Notes: a model not told the origin generated them from the sequence alone. A stretch of 64,000 bases of DNA from Scalindua_A sp046757465 (GCA_046757465.1 JBHHYH010000010.1:3960-67959); one strand, 5' to 3'. Shown: positions 16,673 to 26,637, counted from the stretch's first letter. Numbers and translations: made by a program.

Positions 16673-18169
16673 TTATAACGCCTTCACTACTATTCTGTTT
16701 CCTCTAACTTCTACTATCTCCACGGCTTGACCTTTCTCAATATATTCTCCATCTGTTACTACATCCAGTGTGTGATTATTCACTTCGATCTTTCCTGTAG
16801 GATGTAATATTGTTACCGCCTTACCCTTTCTACCTGTTAAATCGTCCCCTCCTTCCGGTTGAGAGGGAATAACATAACCACCTTGTGCGGTTTCTGAAGC
16901 AGTTAAGACTAAACGGTGAAAAACCGGTATACCTGGCATATATTTAATTAACAGGAAAATTGCAATCCCGCTACCCAGAAGACTGCACATAATTGTAAAT
17001 ATGTTTTTTATAAATGTCTCAACATCGTATGGAGTTATTGGGATGGTAAAATCTTGAAATGATAAAATCAAACCTATTAATATCATAACTATTCCGGATA
17101 TACCTGCGATACCGAAACCTGGTATTACGAGTATCTCTACAGCGAGCAAGGCGATACCTACGAAAAAGATGATAATTTCTGGCATCTCTGCCAGACCAAC
17201 AAGATGCTTGCTTAAGAAAACCGTTGCAAGGCACAGAATTCCAATTATTCCGGGCAGTCCAAAGCCCGGTGCTTTGAATTCTATCCATAGGGCAACCAGT
17301 CCGATACCAAGTAAAATAGGCGCTATACTTTCTAAAAATCGTACCATTTCCTCAGACCAGTTTGTCTCCAGTAAGGTTGTCGTAACCTTATCTAAATTAA
17401 GTGATTTTAACAAGCTATCGCGATCTTCAATGATTTCTTTTGCAAATTGGTATTCGTGAGCTTCCTTTGCATGCATGGTGAGAAGCTTACCTTCTTCTAT
17501 TATTAATTTTTTGGACTTTATCTTCTTTTTTTCCTCTTCGGTCATTTCTTTAAATTCTCTGCCTGATATATAATATCCATCGGGCCTATCTTCCGTAGTT
17601 ATATAATAAACTTCTATCTCTTTGGTCACCATTGCCTCGGAAAGTAGAACAGGGTAACCATTTTTTTCTGCAAATTTCCTAAACTTTGTTCTCAATACGG
17701 TTTGTATCTTTTCACCTACTGTTTTATAACCACCCTCAGATGAAGGGACAATTGGCTCACAATCGCCTAATTCAGCCTGGGGAGCCATGTAAATCTCATT
17801 ACATGAAATTGCTATAAGTGCTCCGGCGGAAATTGCCTTTGTGGGGATAAAGGCTATCGTTTTCGCATACTTGATATTACTTATATACTCAGATATTTCG
17901 AAGGCGGGTTCTAAACGGCCCCCATATGTATCAATCTCAAAAATTATCAGGTCTGAACCATTTTCTTTAGCAATATCAGCTCTTCTTTCGAGAGAATCGT
18001 GCAGCCCTCCATCAATCATCCCACTCAGCGGAATGATAGATACATTTTGGTAAGTATCTTTTTCTAAATCTGTCTTCGTTTTTTGTTCTTCTGGATCAGC
18101 TAGTACCAGTTGTATAAATATGGAAGGGATTAGCAGAAGTGAAAGTATAATGTTTATAAAGTTCTTCAT
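16673..18169 (-). CDS. Long NfeD protein with ClpP/SppA-like serine protease domain
   Basis: A 498-residue protein: signal peptide (1-24), a periplasmic ClpP-class protease domain of about 250 residues, four membrane helices and a C-terminal OB-fold ending 'VEIVRGNRIVVKAL'-like. The nucleophile is the Ser in 'TKAISAGALIAISCNEIYM', and 'IDTYGGRLEPAFEIS' is the oxyanion strand. This is the NfeD1b / 1510-N type, which cleaves stomatin- or flotillin-like partners at hydrophobic C-terminal sites. It is the first gene of the floA operon. Confidence 0.9.
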   Translation of the reverse strand: MKNFINIILSLLLIPSIFIQLVLADPEEQKTKTDLEKDTYQNVSIIPLSGMIDGGLHDSLERRADIAKENGSDLIIFEIDTYGGRLEPAFEISEYISNIKYAKTIAFIPTKAISAGALIAISCNEIYMAPQAELGDCEPIVPSSEGGYKTVGEKIQTVLRTKFRKFAEKNGYPVLLSEAMVTKEIEVYYITTEDRPDGYYISGREFKEMTEEEKKKIKSKKLIIEEGKLLTMHAKEAHEYQFAKEIIEDRDSLLKSLNLDKVTTTLLETNWSEEMVRFLESIAPILLGIGLVALWIEFKAPGFGLPGIIGILCLATVFLSKHLVGLAEMPEIIIFFVGIALLAVEILVIPGFGIAGISGIVMILIGLILSFQDFTIPITPYDVETFIKNIFTIMCSLLGSGIAIFLLIKYMPGIPVFHRLVLTASETAQGGYVIPSQPEGGDDLTGRKGKAVTILHPTGKIEVNNHTLDVVTDGEYIEKGQAVEIVEVRGNRIVVKAL

Positions 18170-18375
18170 TGTAATGATTTACCTTTAACATAACCGCTTT
18201 ATATAATTAAATTTAGCAGAAAATGAAATACTTGTCAACTTCAAAAGTATCGGTTGACAACCAGTAGACTTCAAGTTATAGTAGCCGTGCACGTTAGATA
18301 AATATCACAAGCTTATATAGCCTTTCTATCGGGTTCTTTATAACACATCAAACAGATTTCAAAGCAAAAAAATTT

Positions 18376-19503
18376 ATGAAGGCAAAAAATTTAGACAAAC
18401 CGTCGTATACGAATGAATACATGGATGATTTGGTTGAAAATGCGGGAGATGGAATAATTGGTATCTCAAGGGATGGGACGATAATGTCCATGAATCGGAG
18501 TGCTGAAGATATCTTCGGATATAGCAGGTCCGAAGCTATTGGTCAAGGCATAGACATTATTGTACCTCAGGATAAGTTGGTGGATGAAAAGCAACTATTG
18601 CTTGGTAGGGTGATCTCGAATGGTGAGGTAATAAGCGGTTTTGAAACGGAGAGAATAAGGAAGGATGGAAAGAAAGTCGCTGTTAATGTAACAATATCTC
18701 CAATTAGGAATGAGTCTGGTAGTGTAATTGGCGCTTCAGGGATATTTAGAACCTTGACAGAGGAAGAATTCATGAGGAAAAGAATTACTCAGTTTGATAA
18801 GTTAATTTCCGTGGGAAAATTAGCTGCGGAGCTTGCCCATCAGGTTAATAGTCCATTAGGCGCAGTCGTAGGACGAATTCAGTTGATCTTAAAGAACTTA
18901 GATAAGTTTGATAAGGAAATGCTTAGAAATAATTTAAAACAGATGATGACTGGTTGTGATCACATTCGGACTGCTATAGGAAGTCTATTAGATTATTCAA
19001 GAAGAGTTGCGGTAAGAAAACCGGTTGATATAAATACTATCATTGAAGATGCCTTAATAATGATGTCAACTAGATTAATGCTGAAAAGGATAAGCGTGCA
19101 TAAATCTTTAACAAAAAATCTTCCTGAGATTTTGGAAATTGGTAGTGAACTAATTCACGTCTTCGTAAGTATTATGTCTAATGCTATTGATGCGATGGAT
19201 AAAGGTGGTAGACTAGAAGTCATAACTGACGTTGTCAAGGATCCTAAAAATTCTTCAGTAAGTAAAGTTCGTATCACGATAATGGATACTGGTCATGGAA
19301 TTAGTGAACAAAATATAGAAAAGATATTCACCCCTTTCTATACAACTAAAGAAGAAGGTAAAGGGACAGGTTTAGGACTTTCGATAGTTAAGAGAATAAT
19401 TAAGATGCATAAAGGTGATATAGATGTCTTGAGCAAAGTTGATCAAGGTACCAGTGTTATATTATCTTTTCCAGGTTTGATTGATGATGAAGAAGCAATC
19501 TAA
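18376..19503 (+). CDS. PAS-domain histidine kinase, soluble
   Basis: A 375-residue kinase with no membrane segment. A PAS domain (about 14-128, 'GIIGISRDGTIMSMNRSAED') is followed by the HisKA helix with the phosphorylated His155 in 'AAELAHQVNSPLGAVVG'. The HATPase domain has an N box 'SNAIDAMDKGG', a G1 box 'MDTGHGIS' and a G2 box 'GKGTGLGLSIVKRI'. It is NtrB-like. The gene overlaps the downstream NtrC-type regulator by about 20 bases, so the two form a pair. The PAS ligand is unknown. Confidence 0.92.
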   Translation: MKAKNLDKPSYTNEYMDDLVENAGDGIIGISRDGTIMSMNRSAEDIFGYSRSEAIGQGIDIIVPQDKLVDEKQLLLGRVISNGEVISGFETERIRKDGKKVAVNVTISPIRNESGSVIGASGIFRTLTEEEFMRKRITQFDKLISVGKLAAELAHQVNSPLGAVVGRIQLILKNLDKFDKEMLRNNLKQMMTGCDHIRTAIGSLLDYSRRVAVRKPVDINTIIEDALIMMSTRLMLKRISVHKSLTKNLPEILEIGSELIHVFVSIMSNAIDAMDKGGRLEVITDVVKDPKNSSVSKVRITIMDTGHGISEQNIEKIFTPFYTTKEEGKGTGLGLSIVKRIIKMHKGDIDVLSKVDQGTSVILSFPGLIDDEEAI

Positions 19504-20860
19504 AATATTAATTGTTGAAGATGATGTAAGTATGAGAGAATTCTTAAGTGATCTCCTTACTAGTGAGGGGTATAAAGTTGATCGGTCTATTCATGGAGCT
19601 GATGCAAAGAAAAAGGTAGAACGTAAGTCTTACGATATAGTAATAACTGATGTTGTTATGCCAGAAGTCGATGGGGTTGAAGTTCTGAGATATGTTAAAG
19701 AAAAGAGTCCTGATACTTCTGTAATTGTTATTACAGGTTATTCAACTTTAAAACAAGCTGTAGAACTTGTTAAGATGGGTGCTGATGATTATTTTAACAA
19801 ACCTTTTGATAATGATGACATGTTACTTGTAATTGAAAAGGCTTTGAAGCGTAGGAAGTTCCTTCAAGACAGTGAAGGGTTCGAAGAAATTCATGAAAAA
19901 CCAGACACTTTTCCAGAAATAATTGGCAAAGGAGAAGCATTGCAGTCTATATTCGAAATGATGAAGAAGGTTGCAAAAACGGACGCTACTGTTTTGATTC
20001 AAGGAGAGAGTGGAACGGGAAAGGAGCTTGTCGCCAGAGCGATCCATGACAGGAGTCCAAGGAGTAGCCACTCTCTTATACCTGTAAATTGCGGTGCTAT
20101 TCCGGAAACTTTATTGGAGAGTGAATTATTTGGGCATGAAAAGGGTGCTTTCACTGGGGCCGTAATAAGAAAACATGGTTTATTTGAAATTGCAAATGAC
20201 GGTACTATTTTCCTGGATGAGATTGGAGAAATGGGTTTTTTCCTTCAGGTAAAATTGTTAAGGATATTAGAAACCGGGGCTTTTAGACGCATTGGTGATA
20301 CCAAGGATCTAAGTGTTAACGTAAGGGTTATTGCAGCTACTAATAAGGATTTGAAGAGGGCAGTGGAAAGGAAAGAATTTCGAGAAGATCTTTACTACAG
20401 GCTAAATGTGTTTCCGATTGACCTGCCTCCCCTCAGAGAACGTAAAGAAGATATTCCCTTACTAGTGCAATGGTTTCTCAAAAAGCACAAATTAACAGAA
20501 AAGAACGCAAGGGTATCAGATGATGTATTTGAGGCATTGAATAAGTATAGTTGGCCCGGAAATGTCAGAGAACTTGAAAATGTAATAGAACGTGCTGCTA
20601 TTCTTGGTCTGGGTAAGGAGATTACGGTAGAACACCTACCCATCGAAGTTAGATATTCTGATGATTCAGTGTTGTATGGTGGTGAGACTTATGACAAGCC
20701 TTTTAAAGAGGCTAAAGTTGAATTCGAAAAGACATATCTCAAAAAATTATTGAAAAGAACCTCTTGCGACGTAGCAAAGGCATCAAAATTTGCTGGAGTA
20801 ACAAGGGCGTACGTTTATGAAATGTTGAAAAAGTACAATATAGATTATAAGAAAAAATAG
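19484..20860 (+). CDS. NtrC-family sigma-54-dependent response regulator
   Basis: About 458 residues. The receiver domain has acidic 'VEDD' and the phosphoacceptor Asp in 'IVITDVVMPEVDG' (about 56), then Thr in 'VIVITGYS' and Lys in 'NKPFD'. The AAA+ domain has Walker A 'GESGTGKE', the sigma-54 loop 'ESELFGHEKGAFTGA' and Walker B 'GTIFLDEIGE'. A C-terminal Fis-type helix-turn-helix reads 'CDVAKASKFAGVTRAYVYEML'. ATG at 19484 or 19487 lies inside the kinase's last codons. Targets are not visible; no -24/-12 site stands out nearby. Confidence 0.94.
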   Translation: MMKKQSKILIVEDDVSMREFLSDLLTSEGYKVDRSIHGADAKKKVERKSYDIVITDVVMPEVDGVEVLRYVKEKSPDTSVIVITGYSTLKQAVELVKMGADDYFNKPFDNDDMLLVIEKALKRRKFLQDSEGFEEIHEKPDTFPEIIGKGEALQSIFEMMKKVAKTDATVLIQGESGTGKELVARAIHDRSPRSSHSLIPVNCGAIPETLLESELFGHEKGAFTGAVIRKHGLFEIANDGTIFLDEIGEMGFFLQVKLLRILETGAFRRIGDTKDLSVNVRVIAATNKDLKRAVERKEFREDLYYRLNVFPIDLPPLRERKEDIPLLVQWFLKKHKLTEKNARVSDDVFEALNKYSWPGNVRELENVIERAAILGLGKEITVEHLPIEVRYSDDSVLYGGETYDKPFKEAKVEFEKTYLKKLLKRTSCDVAKASKFAGVTRAYVYEMLKKYNIDYKKK

Positions 20861-20972
20861 AGTTTTTATGAAAATCTTTACTGCAGAAAACATCAAGTTT
20901 GTCAAACAAACATAATCAGCAATTATGCCAAGTTCTGATACTGATACTTACATATTTATGGTGTTCACTATA

Positions 20973-21086
20973 GTTATTAATGAGAGCATGAAATAGATTA
21001 CATTTTAGCCCTGTAAGGCGTTCTAGCCTACAGGGCAATTCAAATCCCCCGTTCCCCCTTTGTTAAAGGGGGATTATGGGGGATTT
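20973..21086. repeat. Composite dispersed repeat, copy 2 of the G/C-tract family
   Basis: Starts with a 36-base block (GTTATTAATGAGAGCATG..., ending TTTTAGC) that recurs at 49580-49615. Then comes a hairpin GCCCTGTA/TACAGGGC (21008-21036), then the C5/G5-tract palindrome at 21042-21086. The stretch from 20861 to 21244 holds no gene. Confidence 0.8.
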
Positions 21087-21244
21087 AAGTTGTTTTTGGA
21101 GTAAACGAAATAGTCTGTTAAAAGTTTCATACCGGATAGTCAGTCTGTTATAAGTGTTTTGTATTCTAGATTCTACCATCTGGTAAATAACAGCTGGAAT
21201 ATTTTATTGTATATTATTTGTTTGTTCACTATATTACTACATCT

Positions 21245-22552
21245 ATGAACATCTGTGTAATTGGAACTGGATATGTAGGCCTTGTAACAGGTGCCTGTTT
21301 TGCCGAATTCGGTCTTAACGTTACTTGCGTCGATAAGGATAAAGATAAGATAAAAAGACTAAGTAGAGGAGAAACTCCGATCTACGAACCGGGGTTACAA
21401 GAGTTGATTCAGAGAAACGCAAAGCACGGAAGGCTTTCATTTACTACGCTTGTAGAAGAAGGGGTTAAGAATGCACTGGTTATATTCATCGCAGTGGGGA
21501 CACCTCCAAAACAAGAAGGTGATTCGGATCTACGATACATCAAAGAAGTGTCAAAACAGACTGCAAAAACCATGGATGGCTATAAGGTGATCGTTACCAA
21601 GAGCACGGTTCCAGTCGGCACGGGGAGAATGATCGCAGATATTGTAGAGAGGCATCAAAAGGTAAAGATGAATTTTGATATTGCGTCAAACCCCGAATTC
21701 CTTAGAGAAGGTTCAGCGATTGAAGATTTTTTGAGGCCCAATAGGGTTGTGATTGGTGCTTCGAGTGAGCAGGCTATAGCCATACTGAAAGATTTGTACA
21801 GACCACTCTATCTAATTGAAACACCATTTTTGATAACAAATGTAGAAACTGCAGAAATGATTAAGTATGCATCCAATGCATTTCTAGCAACAAAGATATC
21901 ATTTATCAACGAGATTGCGAACCTGTGTGAGAGGGTCGGTGCAGACGTTCACGGGGTGGCAAAAGGGATGGGATTGGACAAGCGGATAGGTTCTAAATTT
22001 TTGCATGCAGGCCCGGGTTTTGGAGGTTCATGTTTTCCCAAAGACACGAAAGCCTTAACCCAGATGGCGAAGAATAATAATTGTGAACTGAAAATTGTCG
22101 AATCAGCAATTGAAGTTAATCAGCGACAAAGAACTATAATGATAGACAAGATAAAAAAGTCGGTTGGTAAAATTAATGGTAAGACAATAGGTATTTTAGG
22201 CCTCTCCTTTAAACCAAATACAGATGATACTCGGGAATCACCTGCGATTGAAATGGCTAAAATCCTCATAAAGCGTGGTTCTAAGATAAGAACATACGAT
22301 CCAGAGGCGTTAGAGACGGCAAAGGCGATATTCAATAGTAGTAAAGTGACTTATTGCAAAGATGCTTACGAGGTAGCCAAGGGATCAAATGCGCTGGTTA
22401 TTGCTACAGAATGGAACCAGTTCAGAATGCTGGATATGAAAAGAATTAAGAGGCTTCTAAAAAAGCCCATCTTAATAGATTTGAGGAACGTTTACGAACC
22501 AAGCTACGTTAAGAAGCTTGGATTCTCGTACACGTCTGTTGGAAGGAATTAA
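21245..22552 (+). CDS. ugd: UDP-glucose 6-dehydrogenase
   Basis: A 435-residue enzyme oxidising UDP-glucose to UDP-glucuronate with two NAD+. The N-terminal Rossmann motif is 'MNICVIGTGYVGLVTGACFA', and the catalytic Cys is in 'GPGFGGSCFPKDT'. Helical dimer 'NVETAEMIKYASNAFLATKISFINE' and a C-terminal UDP-binding domain 'ILGLSFKPNTDDTRESP' follow. An in-frame start at 21218 would add nine residues before the Rossmann strand, so I take the ATG at 21245. With the UDP-xylose synthase at 24587 it makes a two-step route from UDP-glucose to UDP-xylose. Confidence 0.94.
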   Translation: MNICVIGTGYVGLVTGACFAEFGLNVTCVDKDKDKIKRLSRGETPIYEPGLQELIQRNAKHGRLSFTTLVEEGVKNALVIFIAVGTPPKQEGDSDLRYIKEVSKQTAKTMDGYKVIVTKSTVPVGTGRMIADIVERHQKVKMNFDIASNPEFLREGSAIEDFLRPNRVVIGASSEQAIAILKDLYRPLYLIETPFLITNVETAEMIKYASNAFLATKISFINEIANLCERVGADVHGVAKGMGLDKRIGSKFLHAGPGFGGSCFPKDTKALTQMAKNNNCELKIVESAIEVNQRQRTIMIDKIKKSVGKINGKTIGILGLSFKPNTDDTRESPAIEMAKILIKRGSKIRTYDPEALETAKAIFNSSKVTYCKDAYEVAKGSNALVIATEWNQFRMLDMKRIKRLLKKPILIDLRNVYEPSYVKKLGFSYTSVGRN

Positions 22553-22597
22553 GTTACCTCTGGGTCATAGTACAAACCGGCCTTATTACGGATTTTT

Positions 22598-22927
22598 CTA
22601 TGTATACTTCTCAACAAAGGATTTTAGTGTTTCTTTGCCTTGAGCATTTGTATCGGTGAATTTAATTCCTATTTGATGTTTGTCTAATGACTCAGAGTAT
22701 TTAGTCCAAACGACCTCTCCTTCAAGCGTGATGGGATTTGAGGATTCTTGTTTGTCGTCATTGGACGTAGTGGGTAAATGTAAGTCAAGTTCAATCTTAT
22801 GGCCAATAAGCAAGGGATTGTCAATAATAACACCCATACCCCCCTCAGAAATATTTATGGCGTCCGCCAGGTGCTTGATAATAATGTTTATATGGCCCCT
22901 AGCACGAACTCTTTTCTTAGTTGTCAT
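22598..22927 (-). CDS. PilZ-domain protein
   Basis: A 109-residue one-domain protein. 'KKRVRAR' near the N-terminus and 'DAINISEGGMGVII' match the RxxxR and (D/N)xSxxG c-di-GMP motifs of PilZ, though with a spacing and Asn-Ile-Ser start that are slightly off. It would bind cyclic di-GMP and control an envelope or polysaccharide function. It lies between ugd and the sulfotransferase on the opposite strand. Confidence 0.72.
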   Translation of the reverse strand: MTTKKRVRARGHINIIIKHLADAINISEGGMGVIIDNPLLIGHKIELDLHLPTTSNDDKQESSNPITLEGEVVWTKYSESLDKHQIGIKFTDTNAQGKETLKSFVEKYT

Positions 22928-23285
22928 AATTTATTATAAGCTTTTTGTTAGTGATAATTGACATAAATAATCTTAAGCGTCTTATTTCCTTTTTGTGGTT
23001 ATTGCCCGTGTTAAGATTGGAATGAATTCTTGATAGGGGTTCTATAATGAGTAAAGCACTGCCTATCTTTGTTCAAGGTATTTATACTATCATATAGCTT
23101 GCAGAATACAAGTCAAAATTTTTTACTAAGATACAATGACCGATACATTTGAGATGTTGATTACAAAAGACCCAATATGTTTGATTGGATCAAAAGGATA
23201 AAGTCCGTACTTATGCGAACACGGAGAATAACTCGTTTGTTTCAAAACGAAATGGCCTAATTTGCAGCGCATAAACAACGATATC

Positions 23286-24188
23286 ATGAGACGACCGAAT
23301 TTCTTTATTGTTGGAGCACCAAGATGTGGCACAACTGCAATGAGCACATTTTTGCGAGACCATCCAAACATATATATCCCTAAGCGTAAAGAGCCGTATT
23401 ATTTTGCAGATGATCTTACCGGCCTTAAACGACTGGACAGCCTGACACGTTATATGCGATTATTTAAGTCTACCAAGCAGTGCCATAAGGTCATATGTGA
23501 TGCATCGGTCTTATACATGTATTCCTCAGTAGCAGTCGAGAACATTCACCGATTCAACCCGAGTGCAAAGATCCTCATAATGCTCCGTAACCCTATTGAC
23601 ATGGTGCAATCCTTTCACTCTCATCTGCTGGCAATATTTACTGAGGAGAAACGGGATTTTGAGAAGGCATGGCGACTACAATCAGCTCGACAACAGGGCA
23701 AGTTCCTACCGAAGCATTGCCGTAAACCCGCCCTTCTGCAATATTTAAAGATAGGCAAACTTGGTGCACAGGTACAGCGAGTTCTGGACATATTTCCACG
23801 AGATCAGGTACGCATCGTTTTTTTTGATGATTTTTTGAAGTCACCACAGTTGGTTTATGAAGAGGTTTTGGCTTTCCTTGATGTGCCTTCTGACGGCAGG
23901 ATTGAATTCCCGGTCATAAACGATAACATCGGTTCATATCGTATGAATTGGCTTGCTAAACTAGTATTCAAACCTCCGAGTAGTGTTTCTCGTATCGAAG
24001 CATTGATCAAGAAAATATTGGGTATTGAGCAATTTGGTTTAGTTGCCGTCATCGGAAGATGCTTTGCCAACCGAGAGCGACGTCAGCCCTTGAGTGTTAA
24101 GTTTCGAAGGGAATTGTTCGAAGAATTCCGAGAAGACATTCAGAAACTCTCTGGAATCCTCAAACGGGATTTGAACTGCTGGTGCTGA
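23286..24188 (+). CDS. PAPS-dependent sulfotransferase
   Basis: A 300-residue cytosolic-type sulfotransferase. The 5'-phosphosulfate loop is 'FFIVGAPRCGTTAMSTFL' (6-23), and the 3'-phosphate region is 'AKILIMLRNPIDMVQSFHSHL' with the conserved Arg and Ser. The start at 23286 puts the P-loop six residues in; an upstream in-frame ATG at 23262 would add eight residues. Similar enzymes sulfate sugars or lipids. Its place between ugd and the UDP-xylose synthase suggests sulfation of a surface polysaccharide, which is inference. Confidence 0.86.
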   Translation: MRRPNFFIVGAPRCGTTAMSTFLRDHPNIYIPKRKEPYYFADDLTGLKRLDSLTRYMRLFKSTKQCHKVICDASVLYMYSSVAVENIHRFNPSAKILIMLRNPIDMVQSFHSHLLAIFTEEKRDFEKAWRLQSARQQGKFLPKHCRKPALLQYLKIGKLGAQVQRVLDIFPRDQVRIVFFDDFLKSPQLVYEEVLAFLDVPSDGRIEFPVINDNIGSYRMNWLAKLVFKPPSSVSRIEALIKKILGIEQFGLVAVIGRCFANRERRQPLSVKFRRELFEEFREDIQKLSGILKRDLNCWC

Positions 24189-24431
24189 CAAAATACAGAC
24201 ACCATGCGAAAGTGTGGATGGACATTTAACACTTTCGGGAGCCGCGATTTTTAAAAATGAATAAAGGGCTAAAGAAGTTTTGCGGTAGAGAGGAAATTTT
24301 CATGTGGTACAAAGATAACTACATTCATCCAAAGTTAAACAACATAAAGAATAAATCGTGTGTAGATATTCTTGTAATGTATAAAATATTTCTTATAAAT
24401 TACAGGAATTGCTAGACGGACTAACTCGTTT
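24189..24431. other. Short intergenic stretch, one weak ORF
   Basis: A 52-codon frame at 24257-24415 has no ribosome-binding site or recognisable features. I do not call it a gene. Confidence 0.3.
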
Positions 24432-24587
24432 ATGAAAAGCGCTACGAAGGCAGACACAAAAAAAGAGGAACATGATATAAGGATAGTCTTCCAGATCTTT
24501 TCTGCCATCTTCGCTGTTTTTGCCTGGAAACATTATCCTTCGATCTTAAGCTATCTACTTAAAAGTAGCCGTTTGTACAGGGGTTGA
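24432..24587 (+). CDS. Small hydrophobic protein coupled to the UDP-xylose synthase gene
   Basis: A 51-codon frame from ATG 24432 to TGA 24585-24587, whose stop overlaps the next start as TGATG. That is a classic translational-coupling junction. The product has a charged N-terminus ('KADTKKEEHDIRI') and one hydrophobic segment ('VFQIFSAIFAVFAW'), then 'KHYPSILSYLLKSSRLYRG'. It could be a one-helix membrane anchor, or the remnant of a larger SxtJ-like membrane protein. No clear ribosome-binding site. Confidence 0.4.
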   Translation: MKSATKADTKKEEHDIRIVFQIFSAIFAVFAWKHYPSILSYLLKSSRLYRG

Positions 24588-25555
24588 TGAAAAACTTTAC
24601 AAATAAAAGAATACTCATTAGCGGCGGTGCCGGTTTTCTTGGCTCGCATTTGTGTGAAAGGCTCCTAGCTGACAAGCATGAAGTACTCTGTGTGGATAAT
24701 TTCTATACGGGACGCAAGGCAAACATTGCTCATTTGATGGAAAATCCCTATTTTGAGATCATGAGGCATGATATTTGTTTTCCATTGTATGCAGAGGTTG
24801 ACGAGATTTATAACCTTGCATGCCCTGCATCTCCTGTTCATTACCAGTTTGATCCTGTGCAGACAACGAAAACCTCAGTTCATGGAAGTATCAATATGCT
24901 TGGACTGGCAAAACGAATAAAAGCCAAGATATTACAGGCATCGACCAGTGAGGTATACGGGGATCCTAAGGTCCATCCTCAGGCTGAAACCTACTGTGGT
25001 AACGTAAATCCTATCGGACCAAGGTCATGCTACGATGAGGGTAAACGCTGTGCAGAGACCCTCTTTTTTGACTATTACCGACAACATAAGTTAAAGATAA
25101 AGGTAGCAAGAATTTTTAATACCTATGGGCCAAGGATGCACCCTAATGATGGCCGTGTTGTAAGCAATTTCATAATGCAGGCGCTAAGAGGAGAAGATAT
25201 CACGGTTTATGGTGATGGATGTCAGACAAGGAGTTTTTGCTATGTTGATGATCTTATAAATGGTCTGATTATGCTTATGGATAGTCCTGATGACTTTACA
25301 GGACCTGTGAATTTAGGAAATCCTACAGAATTTTCTATCCTTGAACTTGCAAAGATGATAACCGAATTGACGGGCTCAAGATCAAAGATAGTCTTTAAGC
25401 CTTTGCCTCAGGATGACCCAACGCAGCGAAGCCCAGATATATCTCTTGCAAGAAAGATACTAAAATGGGAACCTGATGAAGCTCTGGACAAAGGGCTTAA
25501 GAAGACGATAGCTTATTTTAAAGGCTTACGGGAGCATATAACACAAAGAGAATAA
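24587..25555 (+). CDS. UDP-glucuronate decarboxylase (UDP-xylose synthase)
   Basis: A 322-residue extended short-chain dehydrogenase. NAD-binding motif 'ILISGGAGFLGSHLCERLL'; catalytic Ser/Thr in 'QASTSEVYGDP'; the YxxxK is 'SCYDEGKR' (about 145-152). 'ACPASPVHYQFDPVQTTKTS' is diagnostic of UXS rather than of epimerases. It converts UDP-glucuronate to UDP-xylose, the step after ugd. The ATG at 24587 overlaps the stop of the small upstream gene; the TTG at 24584 is an alternative. Confidence 0.92.
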   Translation: MKNFTNKRILISGGAGFLGSHLCERLLADKHEVLCVDNFYTGRKANIAHLMENPYFEIMRHDICFPLYAEVDEIYNLACPASPVHYQFDPVQTTKTSVHGSINMLGLAKRIKAKILQASTSEVYGDPKVHPQAETYCGNVNPIGPRSCYDEGKRCAETLFFDYYRQHKLKIKVARIFNTYGPRMHPNDGRVVSNFIMQALRGEDITVYGDGCQTRSFCYVDDLINGLIMLMDSPDDFTGPVNLGNPTEFSILELAKMITELTGSRSKIVFKPLPQDDPTQRSPDISLARKILKWEPDEALDKGLKKTIAYFKGLREHITQRE

Positions 25556-25621
25556 GAATCGAAATTAAAAACCAGAACAAGCAATAATTATATTAGCAGT
25601 ATTTTGAGGATAAAGAAAGCT

Positions 25622-25960
25622 GTGTCAGATTCTTCAAAAGGAATTGAGAGACGAGTAGATAAAAGATTAGAGATTGCACTACCAATAAAGTTACTCAACC
25701 ACGAAGTTAAATCAAAAAATATCAGCCCGGGTGGTGTTTACTTTGAAGAGACAGCGGATAATATCGAAGAGTATTCTCTAGGGGAGACAACCATGATTAA
25801 AATTGTTACAAGCGTTTCTAACCCCGGTTTACCTAGTAAAACAGTCGAGCTTACTGGAATTGGAATGGTTATGAGGATAGACAAAATAGATTCCCACCAT
25901 AAGGATAAAAAGTTTGGTGTGGCTTTGAAGTTCAGTGAAAGACCTAAAATAGATTTTTAA
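25622..25960 (+). CDS. PilZ-domain protein, second
   Basis: About 112 residues. 'ERRVDKRLEIALPIKLL' gives the RxxxR and 'SKNISPGGVYFE' the (D/N)xSxxG-type motif, so cyclic di-GMP binding is likely. The start is uncertain: GTG at 25622 has GAGGA 11 bases upstream, while TTG at 25604 has no ribosome-binding site. It follows the UDP-xylose synthase on the same strand, supporting c-di-GMP control of the polysaccharide group. Confidence 0.75.
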   Translation: MSDSSKGIERRVDKRLEIALPIKLLNHEVKSKNISPGGVYFEETADNIEEYSLGETTMIKIVTSVSNPGLPSKTVELTGIGMVMRIDKIDSHHKDKKFGVALKFSERPKIDF

Positions 25961-26064
25961 ATGGTTCAAAAAAGCGTGCCGTGATATTATTAAATATTCT
26001 AACCAGTACTCTATATAATTGGAATCAGGTACAGAGTAATAGTGTAGTAGGGATCTTTACTGCC

Positions 26065-26469
26065 TCAATTATGTGATGACATGGCCTTTTTGATTTCATC
26101 TGGTATAGTCCTCGGCCTTCTATTTTCATCCAGGCAAGCGAGGACAGTGGAACCTTCTGCAATTAAATTTTCTTCGTCTCTACGCCTAATTTCATAGCAG
26201 AATTCAACACTAGCATTTTTCATTTTTGACAACCATGTTTTTATGATGAGAAGGTCGTCAAACCTCGCTGGTGATCTGTATTTACAATGGGCTTCCACCA
26301 CAGCCAGGAAGATACTTTCCTTCTCAAGTTCTGAATAAGAAAATCCAAGGTTGCGTAAGTATTCTATCCTGCCCATCTCGAAATAAACAAAGTAATTTGA
26401 GTAATATACAAAGCCCATCTGATCTGTTTCCTGGTATCTTACCCTAACTGTTATTTCCATATGATTCAT
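26065..26469 (-). CDS. Acyl-CoA thioesterase of the YbgC/4HBT hot-dog family
   Basis: A 134-residue hot-dog-fold thioesterase. The signature is 'VRYQETDQMGFVYYSNYFVYFEMGR', where the Asp-x-x-Gly-x-(V/H)-Y-Y pattern carries the catalytic Asp. Usual length for YbgC-like proteins. It hydrolyses short acyl-CoA thioesters. It lies just after the acs operon on the same strand, but 169 bases separate them. Confidence 0.88.
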   Translation of the reverse strand: MNHMEITVRVRYQETDQMGFVYYSNYFVYFEMGRIEYLRNLGFSYSELEKESIFLAVVEAHCKYRSPARFDDLLIIKTWLSKMKNASVEFCYEIRRRDEENLIAEGSTVLACLDENRRPRTIPDEIKKAMSSHN

Positions 26470-26637
26470 TTATAGAAATTCGAAGAAAAACCTTCAGGTT
26501 TATCGCAGGTTAACAGGCTGTCCGAGAATTGTCATTCCCTGCCCGACAAATGCCCGCCAGTCGGACGGACAGGGTAGGCTGGGAAATTCGAATTTCGAAA
26601 CAAATAAAATTGGACAGCCTGTTAAATACTGATATTA

